From assembly GCF_039539965.1 (NCBI RefSeq), contig NZ_BAABED010000001.1, positions 2,170,001-2,234,000 on the forward strand: a stretch of 64,000 bases of DNA, in the 5' to 3' direction. Positions within the stretch are counted from its first letter, which is position 1. Each line of letters begins with the position of its first letter. Source of the DNA: Arthrobacter methylotrophus (GTDB lineage: Bacteria > Actinomycetota > Actinomycetes > Actinomycetales > Micrococcaceae). Positions 7,413-15,834 of this stretch are shown here, one piece after another. The translations under genes and the position numbers were made by a program. A model generated the notes under the pieces. It saw nothing but the letters and a program-made list of their open reading frames with translations. It was not told the DNA's origin and ran no database searches.

Positions 7413-9305
7413 TCAGTCCATGAGAAGTCCACGGGCTGCGGCAACGATGTGGCGTGCGGAAATACCTGCGGCATTGAGCAAGTCCTGGGGTTCGCCTGAT
7501 CCCGGCAATTCCCTGACGGCGAGCAACGCAATGTGGAGTTTGGGGGTGTTGGCGCCCGCAAGGGCTTCGAGTACCGCCGAGCCGATGCCGCCTTGTGCAT
7601 AGTGGTCTTCCGCGACAACAATCCGGCCTCCGGTTTCGAGACAGGTCCGGCGCAGGGTGTCGACGTCGATGGGCTTGACTGAGTAGAGGTCGATGACGCG
7701 GGCAGTGATTCCCGCCTGGGCCAGTTCCTCGGCGGCTGAGAGGCATTCGTGGAGCGTGACGCCGGCGCCGATAAGTGCCACTTGGTCATCAAGGCTCGCC
7801 CCGTGGACTTTGCATCCGCCAGCGAAGAACTGTTCGTCGGGCCCGTAAATCACGGGATAGGCCCCCCTGGTAGCACGCAGGTAGGAAATTCCGGGGATGT
7901 CAGCCATGGCGCTCACGAGCTGCGCGGTGGAGGGGGCGTCGGCCGGATACAACACGGTGGAACTGTGCACGGCCCGCATGGCGGCAATGTCCTCCAAGGC
8001 CATTTGCGAAGGACCATCCTGTCCGATTTCAACACCGGCATGTGTGCCGACCAAGCGGATGTTCACTTCTGAGACCCCCGCCATACGGATGAAGTCGAAG
8101 GGCCGTGAGACCAGGAAAGCCGCGAAACTTGACGCAAAGGCCACGTAGCCGCGGACCGAGAGGCCGATGGTGGCGGCAACAAGCTGCTGCTCGGCGATGA
8201 AGATCTCGAAGTACCGTTCCGACGCCACGTTCTTGAAATCGCCGGCATGGGTCGAATTCCCCACCTCGCCGTCCAGAACTACTACTTCGGGGCGGACCGC
8301 AAGCGCTGACACGGCGGCGCCGAAGGCGGCCCTGGTCGCCACTTTCTCGCCGACCTGCCAGCGTGGCAGCGTGACCGCAGCCTGGGCGTTCGGAGTAATT
8401 GCCGGCGTGCCGGCTTCCGGAGGATGTGTGGACACCTTGACGTTGCTTGGTCCACCGAGTGCTGCTATTGCTTTTTCCGCCATGTCTGCTGGCAGTGCTT
8501 TGCCGTGCCAGCCGTTTTGGTCTTCGATCTCGGGCACTCCTTTGCCTTTGATCGTCTTGGCCAGAATCACCGTCGGCTGATCAGGATCGCTTTGCGCCCG
8601 GCGCAGCGCGTCGTCGATTTGGCCAAGGTCATGACCGTCGATGATGAGGGCCTCGGCTCCGAACGCTTCCACCCGCCTGGCGTAACTCTCCATGTCCCAC
8701 TGGAGTTCGGTGGGGCCGTCCTGGCCGAGCCTGTTGACGTCCACGACGGCGGTGAGGTTTCCGAGGTTGTAGTAAGAGGCTTTGTCGATGGCTTCCCAGA
8801 TAGACCCTTCGGCGAGTTCGCTATCGCCGCACAACACCCAGGTGTGGAAGGGCAGCTTGTCCAGTGACCGCCCGGCGAGGGATATTCCCACCGCAACCGG
8901 CAATCCCTGCCCCAGGGAGCCGGTCGCCACGTCAACCCACGGCAGTAGCGGGGTCGGGTGGCCCTGCAGCCGGGCACCGAACCGGCGATATGTGTTGAGC
9001 AGCTCATCTTCGTCGACTACGCCGACGGCCCGATACATGGAGTACAACAGGGGGGAAGCATGTCCCTTCGAGAAAATGAGGTGGTCATTATTCTGCAACG
9101 CCGGGTGCTCCCAGTCGTAGCGTAGGTGCCGCGTGAGAAGGACAGCCATGAGATCGGCTGCCGACAAGGACGACGTGGGGTGACCCGAGCCTGCGCTGGT
9201 ACTGCATCTAATGGAGTCCACACGCAATTGGGTGGCGAGGGCTCGAATGGAATCGGCTTCTTCGGCCTCCAGGCTCGTGGAAGGTATTTTTCGCTCGTTT
9301 AACAT
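7413..9305 (-). CDS. tkt: Transketolase, single-chain
   Basis: 630 residues, about the size of the compact animal/actinobacterial-type transketolases. It transfers two-carbon ketol units between sugar phosphates in the pentose phosphate pathway, using thiamine diphosphate. N-terminal TPP-binding half: SGHPTSSLSAAD (~40-51), the SKGHASPLLY motif (79-88), GSLGQGLPVAVG (129-140) and the TPP motif beginning CGDSELAEG at 159 and ending at Asn191. The pyrimidine-binding domain follows with the segment HAGVEIGQDGPSQMALED. The C-terminal domain is complete. The gene stands alone; other pentose-phosphate genes are not adjacent, so it is probably an additional copy to a zwf/tal-linked one. Confidence 0.92.
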   Translation of the reverse strand: MLNERKIPSTSLEAEEADSIRALATQLRVDSIRCSTSAGSGHPTSSLSAADLMAVLLTRHLRYDWEHPALQNNDHLIFSKGHASPLLYSMYRAVGVVDEDELLNTYRRFGARLQGHPTPLLPWVDVATGSLGQGLPVAVGISLAGRSLDKLPFHTWVLCGDSELAEGSIWEAIDKASYYNLGNLTAVVDVNRLGQDGPTELQWDMESYARRVEAFGAEALIIDGHDLGQIDDALRRAQSDPDQPTVILAKTIKGKGVPEIEDQNGWHGKALPADMAEKAIAALGGPSNVKVSTHPPEAGTPAITPNAQAAVTLPRWQVGEKVATRAAFGAAVSALAVRPEVVVLDGEVGNSTHAGDFKNVASERYFEIFIAEQQLVAATIGLSVRGYVAFASSFAAFLVSRPFDFIRMAGVSEVNIRLVGTHAGVEIGQDGPSQMALEDIAAMRAVHSSTVLYPADAPSTAQLVSAMADIPGISYLRATRGAYPVIYGPDEQFFAGGCKVHGASLDDQVALIGAGVTLHECLSAAEELAQAGITARVIDLYSVKPIDVDTLRRTCLETGGRIVVAEDHYAQGGIGSAVLEALAGANTPKLHIALLAVRELPGSGEPQDLLNAAGISARHIVAAARGLLMD

Positions 9306-9349
9306 GCCCGTTGCCTTTCGTGCGCCGCGGACTCTGCCGCGTTCACTGC

Positions 9350-9697
9350 TCAGTGCTCGTCCAACTGCTGGAGCAAATCTCCCAGGGCCCGGCGGATATC
9401 GTCATAGTCGTATTGACTGGCCCTGCTTTCGGCTGAAATAACAGCACACCGGTGAATGCGTTTGAAGTCCCCGTAGGGAAATTTGTAGCGGCCTTTCTGG
9501 CCTTCCGGATGTTCATCATCTATGCCGAGAAACCATGCCGAATATTCAGCGCTCCCCTTCTTATCAAGGAACTTGTTCTGGTCTTGAGTCGAGGGCGCGT
9601 GTTCGCTCCAATCGTCCCGGCTATCAAGGACAAACTTGCTGTCCTTGATGAGTTCCTTGGCATGATCGAATGCCTTCTTGTTGAGTTTCACGGCCAT
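9350..9697 (-). CDS. Conserved hypothetical protein
   Basis: 115 residues from ATG 9697 with an ACGGAG ribosome site. Highly charged and soluble. Conserved-looking blocks are KLNKKAFDHAKELIKDSKF, WSEHAPSTQDQNKFLD, WFLGIDDEHPEGQKGRYKFP and HRCAVISAESRASQYDYDDI. I recognise this pattern as a widespread uncharacterised bacterial family but know no function. It is the last gene of a run of minus-strand stress-type genes. Confidence 0.7.
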   Translation of the reverse strand: MAVKLNKKAFDHAKELIKDSKFVLDSRDDWSEHAPSTQDQNKFLDKKGSAEYSAWFLGIDDEHPEGQKGRYKFPYGDFKRIHRCAVISAESRASQYDYDDIRRALGDLLQQLDEH

Positions 9698-9724
9698 GGC
9701 GTTGGCTCCGTTTCGTGGAAAGGC

Positions 9725-9994
9725 CTATATCCGACGTCTCCTGCCGACGACAGCCCCGTAAATCAGGAGCACAATGATCGACCCGCCGATGGCAAGCAAC
9801 CACGTCCGGAGCGAGAAGAATTCCTGCAGGCCGCCGCCGAAGATCAGACCCCCGATCCATCCGCCCAGTATGGCTCCTATGACCCCCAGGAGCATGGTGA
9901 TCAATATTCCGCCGCCTTGCCTGCCGGGAATCAGCAGCTTGGCAATAGCTCCGGCGATCAGCCCTAGCAGCAGAAATCCAAAAAATCCCATCAC
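9725..9994 (-). CDS. GlsB/YeaQ/YmgE-family small membrane protein
   Basis: 89 residues, starting with two adjacent ATGs. Three hydrophobic segments: FFGFLLLGLIAGAIAKLLI (~4-22), ILITMLLGVIGAILGGWIGG (~30-49) and WLLAIGGSIIVLLIYGAVVG (~65-84). It ends in a basic RRRRR tail. The LIAGAIAKLL and GGIL...LGVIGAILGG pattern is that of the transglycosylase-associated / YeaQ family, usually induced by stress. The molecular role is not known. Confidence 0.85.
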   Translation of the reverse strand: MMGFFGFLLLGLIAGAIAKLLIPGRQGGGILITMLLGVIGAILGGWIGGLIFGGGLQEFFSLRTWLLAIGGSIIVLLIYGAVVGRRRRI

Positions 9995-10047
9995 TTTCTC
10001 GCTTCCTAGAAATTCACCAATTAGTGGTCCCGCCGATCCGCGGAAGG

Positions 10048-10311
10048 TTACCCCATCGTGAGCGGTGGTTCTCCCAGGGGGCGCGTAGGCGGGAAGGGAA
10101 GATCGGGGTCCGGGACGGGCGAAGGGCCCGGCTCAGGCAGGGGGACCGGTTCGGGGGTTCCGGGGCGGGGGCCCGGTTGGGGTTCGGGGCCCGGATTCGG
10201 GACGGGCGTCGGTCCCGGCTCCGGTAGGGGTACGGGCTCCGGTGTTGGTGCGGGGCCGGGTTCCCGGGTGGGGTCTGGTTCTCGCGTGGGATCGGGAGGG
10301 AATTCGCTCAT
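10048..10311 (-). CDS. Proline-rich repetitive small protein
   Basis: 87 residues starting at an ATG that overlaps the stop of the upstream SRPBCC gene by four bases, so translation is probably coupled. It is almost entirely Pro, Glu, Gly, Thr and Asp. The block PEPVPLPEPGPxPVPxP occurs twice, and TREPDPTREPG is a smaller repeat at the start. No signal peptide and no hydrophobic core, so it is expected to be disordered or to form polyproline helix. The composition alone could mislead, but the exact ATGA overlap argues for a real gene. Confidence 0.55.
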   Translation of the reverse strand: MSEFPPDPTREPDPTREPGPAPTPEPVPLPEPGPTPVPNPGPEPQPGPRPGTPEPVPLPEPGPSPVPDPDLPFPPTRPLGEPPLTMG

Positions 10312-11057
10312 GGTTTGCTCCCCGGATCGTCCCGCTCGTCGGCAGGGACCGCCGGCGGTTCCTCGGTAGTGTAGTCGCCCTGGATCTTTTCGACGGGAAC
10401 CTCGGGGACGCTTTCCCTGCCGTAGTCGCCCTCGGTGTATTGGCCGACGCCCAGTTCCTCGCCGGTCGCCGAGGGGCCCCGCAGGGACGCCTCGACGTCG
10501 GCCGTGTTCGCGGCGGCGGGAGCGGTGAGATCGGGATCGACGGCTGGCAGTTCCGAGGGGGCGCCGACGCCGGACGCCTCGCCGCTGTCATCGACGTCGC
10601 CGCTTGTCACGGAGCCGCGCCATGCGCCCGTTTCCCGGCCCCGCTCTTCGATGAATTTCTTGAACTTGTCCAGATCGGCGGAAACCCGCAGATCGTCGAT
10701 GCCGACCATCGAGCCGGCCTTTTCGGCGAAGCTCTCGGGCTCCCACTCGATTTCAACGATAACGCGGGTGCGGGTTGCGCCAAGTGCTTCGAAGCGCACC
10801 GAGCCTGCGTTCCGGGGACCGTCGACGCTTGCCCAACTGACTAAGGAATCCGGAACCTGCTCCAAGACCTGGGCATTGAATTCGCGCTTGACGCCGCCGA
10901 CGTTGGTGGAAAATTGCAACGCGGTTTCGTCGATCTGCTCTACGGCCTCGACGCCCTTCATGAATTCCGGGAAAGTTTCGAACTGCGTCCATTGGTTGTA
11001 TGCCACAGATACAGGGACGTCCACGTCAATTGTCTGGTTAACGGTAGCCATCTTCAT
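10308..11057 (-). CDS. SRPBCC-family (polyketide cyclase/START-like) protein
   Basis: 249 residues. Residues ~5-145 are a SRPBCC fold: NQTIDVDVPVSVAYNQWTQF, then FPEFMKGVEAVEQID and a RVIVEIEWEPESFAEKAG segment. This is the 'cyclase/dehydrase' or YndB/CoxG-like type that binds hydrophobic ligands. The last ~90 residues are acidic, low in complexity and rich in Ala, Pro, Glu and Asp. The substrate is unknown. It precedes the Pro-rich gene with an ATGA overlap and lies in a run of stress-associated genes on the same strand. Confidence 0.8.
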   Translation of the reverse strand: MKMATVNQTIDVDVPVSVAYNQWTQFETFPEFMKGVEAVEQIDETALQFSTNVGGVKREFNAQVLEQVPDSLVSWASVDGPRNAGSVRFEALGATRTRVIVEIEWEPESFAEKAGSMVGIDDLRVSADLDKFKKFIEERGRETGAWRGSVTSGDVDDSGEASGVGAPSELPAVDPDLTAPAAANTADVEASLRGPSATGEELGVGQYTEGDYGRESVPEVPVEKIQGDYTTEEPPAVPADERDDPGSKP

Positions 11058-11102
11058 GCTCCTTCGGATTGGTTCGTGGTGGTTGGCAATCTTGCTGCGG
11101 TA

Positions 11103-11423
11103 TCAGCCCGCGTCGAATCGTTCTTCGTCATCATCCTTGGGCGACTTGTGGTCCGGGAGACCCGTTGCGTCCCCTTTTGGTTCGGAGGAAAACGGCTGGC
11201 CGGTCTCGGTTGAGTCGGTGTTGGACTCGTCCAACTCTGCATCGGCTGAGGGCACGGAGGCTGAACCTTCGCCGCTTGCCTCTGATGTCGATCCGGGGTG
11301 GCGATCCTGGTCCTGGGGCTTGGCCTGCTGATTGACGGGCGTTGCTGTTTCTTGTTCCGGCGTCGGCGTTCCGTAGCCTCCGGCTGCCTCTTCCTCCGCT
11401 GAATGCTGCTTGTCCATGTCCAT
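11103..11423 (-). CDS. Acidic disordered small protein
   Basis: 106 residues from ATG 11423, which is preceded by a GGAAAGG ribosome site; the frame is open upstream but that part overlaps the SDR gene. Very rich in Asp, Glu, Ser, Gln and Pro, without hydrophobic segments, and probably disordered. No family recognised. It sits between the SDR gene and the SRPBCC gene on the same strand, so it is probably co-transcribed with the stress cluster. Confidence 0.5.
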   Translation of the reverse strand: MDMDKQHSAEEEAAGGYGTPTPEQETATPVNQQAKPQDQDRHPGSTSEASGEGSASVPSADAELDESNTDSTETGQPFSSEPKGDATGLPDHKSPKDDDEERFDAG

Positions 11424-11487
11424 GCTGTCCTTTCCGTGCTGCGTGAACCTTCTGATCGAAAACCGAGGGAGACCCAGAGAGCGGCCA

Positions 11488-12420
11488 CTAGAGGCCTTTT
11501 CCTCCCGTGACCGGCACAACGGCGCCCGAGATGTAGGACGCTTCGTCGGAGGCAAGGAGGACATAGGCGGGAGCCAGTTCCGCTGGTTGCCCCGCCCTGC
11601 CCAAAGGGGTGTCCTGGCCAAAGTCCGGTAGCTTGTCCGGCCATTCCGTTGCGGGAATCAACGGCGTCCAAATAGGTCCCGGGGCCACGGCATTTACCCT
11701 GATGCCTTTGGGTCCCAATTCCTGCGCGAGGGCCTTGGTGAAAGCCACTTGCGCCGCTTTGGTCATCGCGTAGTCGATCAGTTGCGGTGACGGGTTGAAC
11801 GCCTGGATTGAGGCCGTGACGATGATCGAGGCTCCGGCCTTCAGATGCGGGAGTGCCGCACGAGCCGTCCACATCAGGGAGTACAGGTTGGTTTTGAAAA
11901 CCCTGTCCATTTCCTCGGTGGGCAAGGTGGCAAGTCCGTCCCTGTTCTTTTGGTATCCGGCATTCAGAACGAGGATGTCTAGCCGGCCGAACTCTTCCAG
12001 TGCGCGTTCCACCGTGGATTGGCAGAATTCTTCGGACTGGGCGTCACCCGGGAGGGGCAAAGCCTTCGTCCCCGCTTTCCGGATCCACTCTGTGGTGTTC
12101 CGTGCGTCCAGGGCTTCTTCCGGTAGGTGGGAAAATGCAACGTCGGCGCCTTCCCTGGCGAAGGCGATGCCCACGGCTGCTCCGATCCCGGAGTCGCCTC
12201 CCGTGATCAGGGCGGCCTTGCCCAACAACCGGCCATGGCCCGTGTAGGAAGACTCGCCGTGGTCCGGAACAGGCTCCATCGGCCCGGTCAGTCCTGGCTG
12301 CTTCTGTTCTTGCTGCGGGAAGGACCCCGTGTGGTAGGCCGAACGTGGATCCTTCGGCGGGGAAAGCCGGGTGCTGCTTGGTTGTTCCATTTCAGCTTGC
12401 TGCGGTTCTGGCTGGTCCAT
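11488..12420 (-). CDS. SDR-family oxidoreductase (YhdF/YhxC-like)
   Basis: 310 residues from ATG 12420, chosen for its GAAGGTGATC ribosome site; in-frame starts at 12441 and 12468 exist. A ~65-residue Gln/Pro-rich N-terminal tail precedes the Rossmann domain. Motifs: cofactor loop ITGGDSGIGAAVG, LVLNAGYQ (NAG motif), catalytic Ser/Tyr/Lys in ASIQAFNPSPQLIDYAMTK (Y-x-x-x-K) and the PG motif VNAVAPGPIWTPL. This long-tailed subgroup of NAD(P)-dependent dehydrogenases is often part of general stress responses; the substrate is not predictable. Confidence 0.88.
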   Translation of the reverse strand: MDQPEPQQAEMEQPSSTRLSPPKDPRSAYHTGSFPQQEQKQPGLTGPMEPVPDHGESSYTGHGRLLGKAALITGGDSGIGAAVGIAFAREGADVAFSHLPEEALDARNTTEWIRKAGTKALPLPGDAQSEEFCQSTVERALEEFGRLDILVLNAGYQKNRDGLATLPTEEMDRVFKTNLYSLMWTARAALPHLKAGASIIVTASIQAFNPSPQLIDYAMTKAAQVAFTKALAQELGPKGIRVNAVAPGPIWTPLIPATEWPDKLPDFGQDTPLGRAGQPAELAPAYVLLASDEASYISGAVVPVTGGKGL

Positions 12421-12578
12421 GATCACCTTCTTCGTCGGCATTTCGACGCTCGCGTGAGCTGCTACCACATCGAAACTAGTAGGCCGGGCGGCCTCTGTCC
12501 ATGGATTCGGCGAAATTGCTCAGCAAACTTACTATATGGATCTACGGGGCCTGCACTAGCCGATTCCGGGTCCGGAAA

Positions 12579-13127
12579 TCAGGGGTGGCCACTGGCTGGC
12601 TTCTCCTCCCGTTCCCTTTCCGGACGGCTGTACCGTGGAGACCAGGCCAGAAGCGGGTACAGCAGCACCAGTGCGGCGAGTGCCACCAGGATGCCCAATC
12701 CAGCAAGCGCGCCGACTTCCTGCCCGCGCACAACGCTGAAGATCAACCCGGCGCATCCCGCAATCAGAAGAGCGACGCATGCAAGAACAGCCTTGACGAT
12801 TTTGTTACCCGCCGACACCAAGCGGGACTTGACGTGGTGCTGGAAGAGTCGCCGATGCAGGCTGACCGGAACGAGCATCAGGCCGGTGGTCATGGTCGCG
12901 AGGATCACCAGTGCGAGATACAACCAGTTTTCCAACTCGGTCAACGTGCCAAATCGTTGCTGGAACGGAAGAGTCAGGAGAAAGCCTCCGATGATCTGCA
13001 CGCCCGTTTGCAGGACACGCAACTCTTGGAGCAGCTCGTTCCAGTTGCGATCCATTCGCTGTTCCCTGGATTCATGCCTGGTGTCGGCCTCCGGCCCGGC
13101 GGCCAACGGATCCTCCCGCTGGCTCAT
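12579..13127 (-). CDS. DUF6328-family membrane protein
   Basis: 182 residues from ATG 13127, whose ATGA overlaps the stop of the preceding small gene. After a charged N-terminus it has NWNELLQELRVLQTGVQIIG, then about four hydrophobic segments: GFLLTLPFQQRF, YLALVILATMTTGLMLVPV, AVLACVALLIAGCAGLIFSV and LAGLGILVALAALVLLYPLL. The L-x-E-L-R-V-x-Q-T-G-V-Q motif is typical of DUF6328 proteins of actinobacteria. Function unknown. Confidence 0.75.
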   Translation of the reverse strand: MSQREDPLAAGPEADTRHESREQRMDRNWNELLQELRVLQTGVQIIGGFLLTLPFQQRFGTLTELENWLYLALVILATMTTGLMLVPVSLHRRLFQHHVKSRLVSAGNKIVKAVLACVALLIAGCAGLIFSVVRGQEVGALAGLGILVALAALVLLYPLLAWSPRYSRPEREREEKPASGHP

Positions 13128-13342
13128 GACGGCCGCGGCAGCTCGCAACCTGCCACCGGGTTCAGCCCCGTGTAATTCAGTGGACCGGCGACGATATTCA
13201 AAGTAATCGTCGCGAACTGGGAACACTGAGCAGGAACTGCATTGAAATAGCCGCGCTGGCCGGCGGCCACCGCTCCAATAACGAGCCAAATCACGACGAT
13301 CAGCCCAAGAATCGACCCCGATCGCATCTGTTCTTCGCCCAC
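13124..13342 (-). CDS. Small single-pass membrane protein
   Basis: 72 residues. One membrane helix, SILGLIVVIWLVIGAVAAGQ (~9-28), is followed by RGYF, two cysteines (Cys40 and Cys66) and the conserved-looking block TLNIVAGPLNYTGLNP. I recognise the IVAGPLNY pattern as recurrent in small actinobacterial membrane proteins of unknown role. The stop overlaps the start of the DUF6328 gene, so the two are translationally coupled. Confidence 0.7.
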   Translation of the reverse strand: MGEEQMRSGSILGLIVVIWLVIGAVAAGQRGYFNAVPAQCSQFATITLNIVAGPLNYTGLNPVAGCELPRPS

Positions 13343-13496
13343 CCTTCATCACTCCGGATATCATCAGCATACTTATGTAGTGACGTGGACCATAGGCTCA
13401 TGGTGTCCCGTCGGCGACCGTCGCCGTCGTCCCGGCCTTGCGTCCGGTCGATTCCCGGAGTCAGGATCGGAAGCAATCCCAGCGGATGGAGGCAGC

Positions 13497-14228
13497 GTGG
13501 GAACTCGGGTTGGGACGTCGGGATGGAGTTACGACCACTGGGAGCACGTGCTCTATCCTGCGGGAACTGCCTCGCGCAACAGGCTCGATTACTACTTCCA
13601 GCACTTCGACACCGTTGAACTCAACGCGAGCTTCTATCGCTGGCCGCGTGACGCGTCCTTTGCCAGTTGGCGGCACCGGCTACCTGAGGGATTCGTGTTT
13701 TCCGTCAAAGCTCCCCGTGGCTTGACGCACGGAAAGCGTCTCTACGCGCCCGAGGCCTGGATAGAGCGGATCACCTCGGCATGGCACGCGCTCGGGACCC
13801 GGCGCGGAGTCCTGCTGGTCCAGCTTCCTCCCGGCATGGAGCGCGACGACGGGCGCTTGGCCTACTTCCTTGGCCTGGTCCCGGAGTGGATAAGAGTCGC
13901 CGTCGAATTCCGCCATGAAAGCTGGCACCACGACGCCATCTACGCCATGCTCGAGCACCACCAAACGGCCTACTGCATCATGAGCGGAGCGCAGCTTCCT
14001 TGCATACTTCGCGCCACCTCGCCGTTCGTCTACGTCCGGATGCACGGGCCTGACCACCACAACCTTTACGGCGGGTCCTACTCCGAGGAGGACCTCCGCT
14101 GGTGGGCGGATCGGATCACGGAATGGGAAGCCATGGGCAAGGATGTCTTCGTGTATTTCAATAACGACGGAGGTGGGAATGCCGTCCGCAACGCCTGGAC
14201 CCTCCGCACATTCCTCGGCAACGGTTAG
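13497..14228 (+). CDS. DUF72-family protein
   Basis: 243 residues from GTG 13497, chosen because GGAGG lies seven bases upstream and the DUF72 domain starts at once (GTRVGTSGWSYDHWE). A TIM-barrel-like family (YecE) with typical blocks: YFQHFDTVELNASFYRWP, FSVKAPRGLTHGKRL, LLVQLPPG, RVAVEFRHESWHHD and FVYVRMHGPD, then VFVYFNNDGGGNAVRNA. The biochemical role is unproven. It is separated from the neighbouring minus-strand stress genes by a divergent intergenic region. Confidence 0.88.
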   Translation: MGTRVGTSGWSYDHWEHVLYPAGTASRNRLDYYFQHFDTVELNASFYRWPRDASFASWRHRLPEGFVFSVKAPRGLTHGKRLYAPEAWIERITSAWHALGTRRGVLLVQLPPGMERDDGRLAYFLGLVPEWIRVAVEFRHESWHHDAIYAMLEHHQTAYCIMSGAQLPCILRATSPFVYVRMHGPDHHNLYGGSYSEEDLRWWADRITEWEAMGKDVFVYFNNDGGGNAVRNAWTLRTFLGNG

Positions 14229-14284
14229 GTCCAGGCGCGCTGCCAAGGACGGGGCGCCGTGGAACAGATCCCGGCCGTTTTGGG

Positions 14285-14290
14285 TACGGT
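14285..14290 (+). promoter_or_regulatory. -10 element for the CDF transporter gene
   Basis: TACGGT fits the actinobacterial TANNNT -10 pattern and stands seven bases before ATG 14298. There is no ribosome site in between, so the transcript may be leaderless. A weak -35-like TGGAAC lies at 14260. Confidence 0.35.
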
Positions 14291-14297
14291 AAGTTCC

Positions 14298-15278
14298 ATG
14301 GGCCACAACAAGAAGGTCAAGATGCCGTCTTCATCGCTCATGACCGTGATCTTGGCTTTTGCGGCAAACCTTCTTGTTGCCGCGGCAAAGACAGTTGCTG
14401 CCGTTCTGACGGGATCCGCCTCGATGATCGCGGAGTCTGCCCATTCCTGGGCAGACACGGGAAACCAGGTCTTCTTGCTTGTTGCCGAGAGGCGGTCGTC
14501 GAAGCGGCGGGACGCAGCCCATCCGATGGGATATGGCAGGGAAGCGTATGTGTGGTCCATGTTCGCCGCCTTTGGCTTGTTCACGGCGGGTGCAGTCGTA
14601 TCGGTGATGCACGGCGTCCAGCAGCTCATCGCGCCGGAACCGGCCGGCGATTTCGTGGTCGCCTACGTTGTTCTTGCCATCGCTCTCGCTCTGGAAGGCG
14701 CCTCGTTCGTTCAGGCGTTCCGGCAGGCGCACGAGTCTGCGCAACGGCTCGAACGCCGCACTTTGGAACAGGTTCTGATGAGTTCGGATCCCACGATGCG
14801 TGCTGTCTTCGCGGAAGACAGTGCCGCGTTGATAGGCCTGGTCATCGCGTTCACCGGTGTCTTCCTGCACCAACTCACGGGATCTCCGTTGCCGGACGCA
14901 CTCGGGTCGATTCTCGTTGGCATCCTTCTCGGCGTCATCGCAGTGGTGCTGATAGACCGTAATCGTCGTTTCCTCGTTGGCCAGGGCGTCACCCCGGAAC
15001 TCGAGAAATCCATGGCAATCCGGGTCCTGGAACACGAGGAGATCGAACGTTTGACGTACCTGCACCTGGAGTTTGTGGGACCGCGAAAGCTGTACTTGGT
15101 GGCAGCCGTGGATATCACGGGTGATCTCCGGGAGCATGATGTCGCGGTGGCCCTGCGCCGTGTGGAGCGTGAACTCGAGGACCACGAGATAGTCGAGGAA
15201 GCTGTACTGACCCTCGCCACACCAGACGAACCAGCTTTGACGTTTGAGACCGGCACCCGCCCCCAGGGCGCCGAATAG
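14298..15278 (+). CDS. Cation diffusion facilitator (CDF) family metal transporter
   Basis: 326 residues from ATG 14298; an upstream in-frame start at 14259 is less likely. Six hydrophobic segments are visible, beginning with VILAFAANLLVAAAKTVAAV. The metal-site motifs of CDF exporters are ASMIAESAHSWADTGNQ in helix 2 (His and Asp in HSWAD) and EDSAALIGLVIAF in helix 5. The C-terminal cytoplasmic domain has HLEFVGPRKLYLVAAVDI. The family exports divalent ions such as Zn, Cd, Fe or Mn by proton antiport; the metal cannot be assigned. Confidence 0.88.
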   Translation: MGHNKKVKMPSSSLMTVILAFAANLLVAAAKTVAAVLTGSASMIAESAHSWADTGNQVFLLVAERRSSKRRDAAHPMGYGREAYVWSMFAAFGLFTAGAVVSVMHGVQQLIAPEPAGDFVVAYVVLAIALALEGASFVQAFRQAHESAQRLERRTLEQVLMSSDPTMRAVFAEDSAALIGLVIAFTGVFLHQLTGSPLPDALGSILVGILLGVIAVVLIDRNRRFLVGQGVTPELEKSMAIRVLEHEEIERLTYLHLEFVGPRKLYLVAAVDITGDLREHDVAVALRRVERELEDHEIVEEAVLTLATPDEPALTFETGTRPQGAE

Positions 15279-15401
15279 CGGCCCTTCCCATGGTGAAAAA
15301 CAAGTACACGCCACTCGTGCCATGCCGTACCCGAGGATGTTGACTCAAGAAACCAACATCCGCGTTGCGGAGAATACAGTCAACGTTGGGGAAGGCTGGA
15401 C

Positions 15402-15833
15402 ATGGACGGGCAACAATTGATCTGGATCGTAGTGGCAATCGTGGTGATCGCTGTCGTGATCGCCATCGTAGTGTTTGGACGCCGGGCGAAGACGGCGGCC
15501 GACCGCAAACGCGCCGCGCAACTCCGCGAACAAGCCCGGACTGACGCCCTCGGGGCACACGAGCGCAGGGCGGAAGCGGCTCGTGCCGAGGCAGACGCGC
15601 ACCGCGCAGAGAGCGAGGCGGAACGGCTGCACAACGAAGCCATGAAGAAGCAAAAGGATTCCGAGCGGGCCAACGAAGTCTCGCAGGACCGACTCCGGCG
15701 TGCTGCAGCCCTCGACCCCGACGGCGGCGATTCCCCGGGCAGGCGCAACGAGGCGCCGGATAGGCGTGAGAGTTCCCCGGACCGGCGCGACGATGAAGGA
15801 GACGGGGAATCGCGGCGGGATCCGCGTCCGTGA
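15402..15833 (+). CDS. Single-pass membrane protein with coiled coil
   Basis: 143 residues. An N-terminal membrane helix, LIWIVVAIVVIAVVIAIVVF (~6-25), is followed by a long Ala/Glu/Arg-rich coiled coil (~30-100) with repeated RAEAxRAExxxHRAE-like heptads. The C-terminus is charged, Arg/Asp/Pro-rich and probably disordered. This plan recurs in actinobacterial proteins of unknown function. It is preceded by a GGGGAAGG ribosome site. It converges on the following regulator gene, with the two stops two bases apart. Confidence 0.7.
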   Translation: MDGQQLIWIVVAIVVIAVVIAIVVFGRRAKTAADRKRAAQLREQARTDALGAHERRAEAARAEADAHRAESEAERLHNEAMKKQKDSERANEVSQDRLRRAAALDPDGGDSPGRRNEAPDRRESSPDRRDDEGDGESRRDPRP

Positions 15834-15834
15834 G

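Noticed and set aside
14331-15323. Minus-strand frame of about 330 codons opposite the CDF gene
   Set aside because: The plus-strand CDF protein has clear membrane helices and metal motifs; the opposite product is an unstructured charged sequence.
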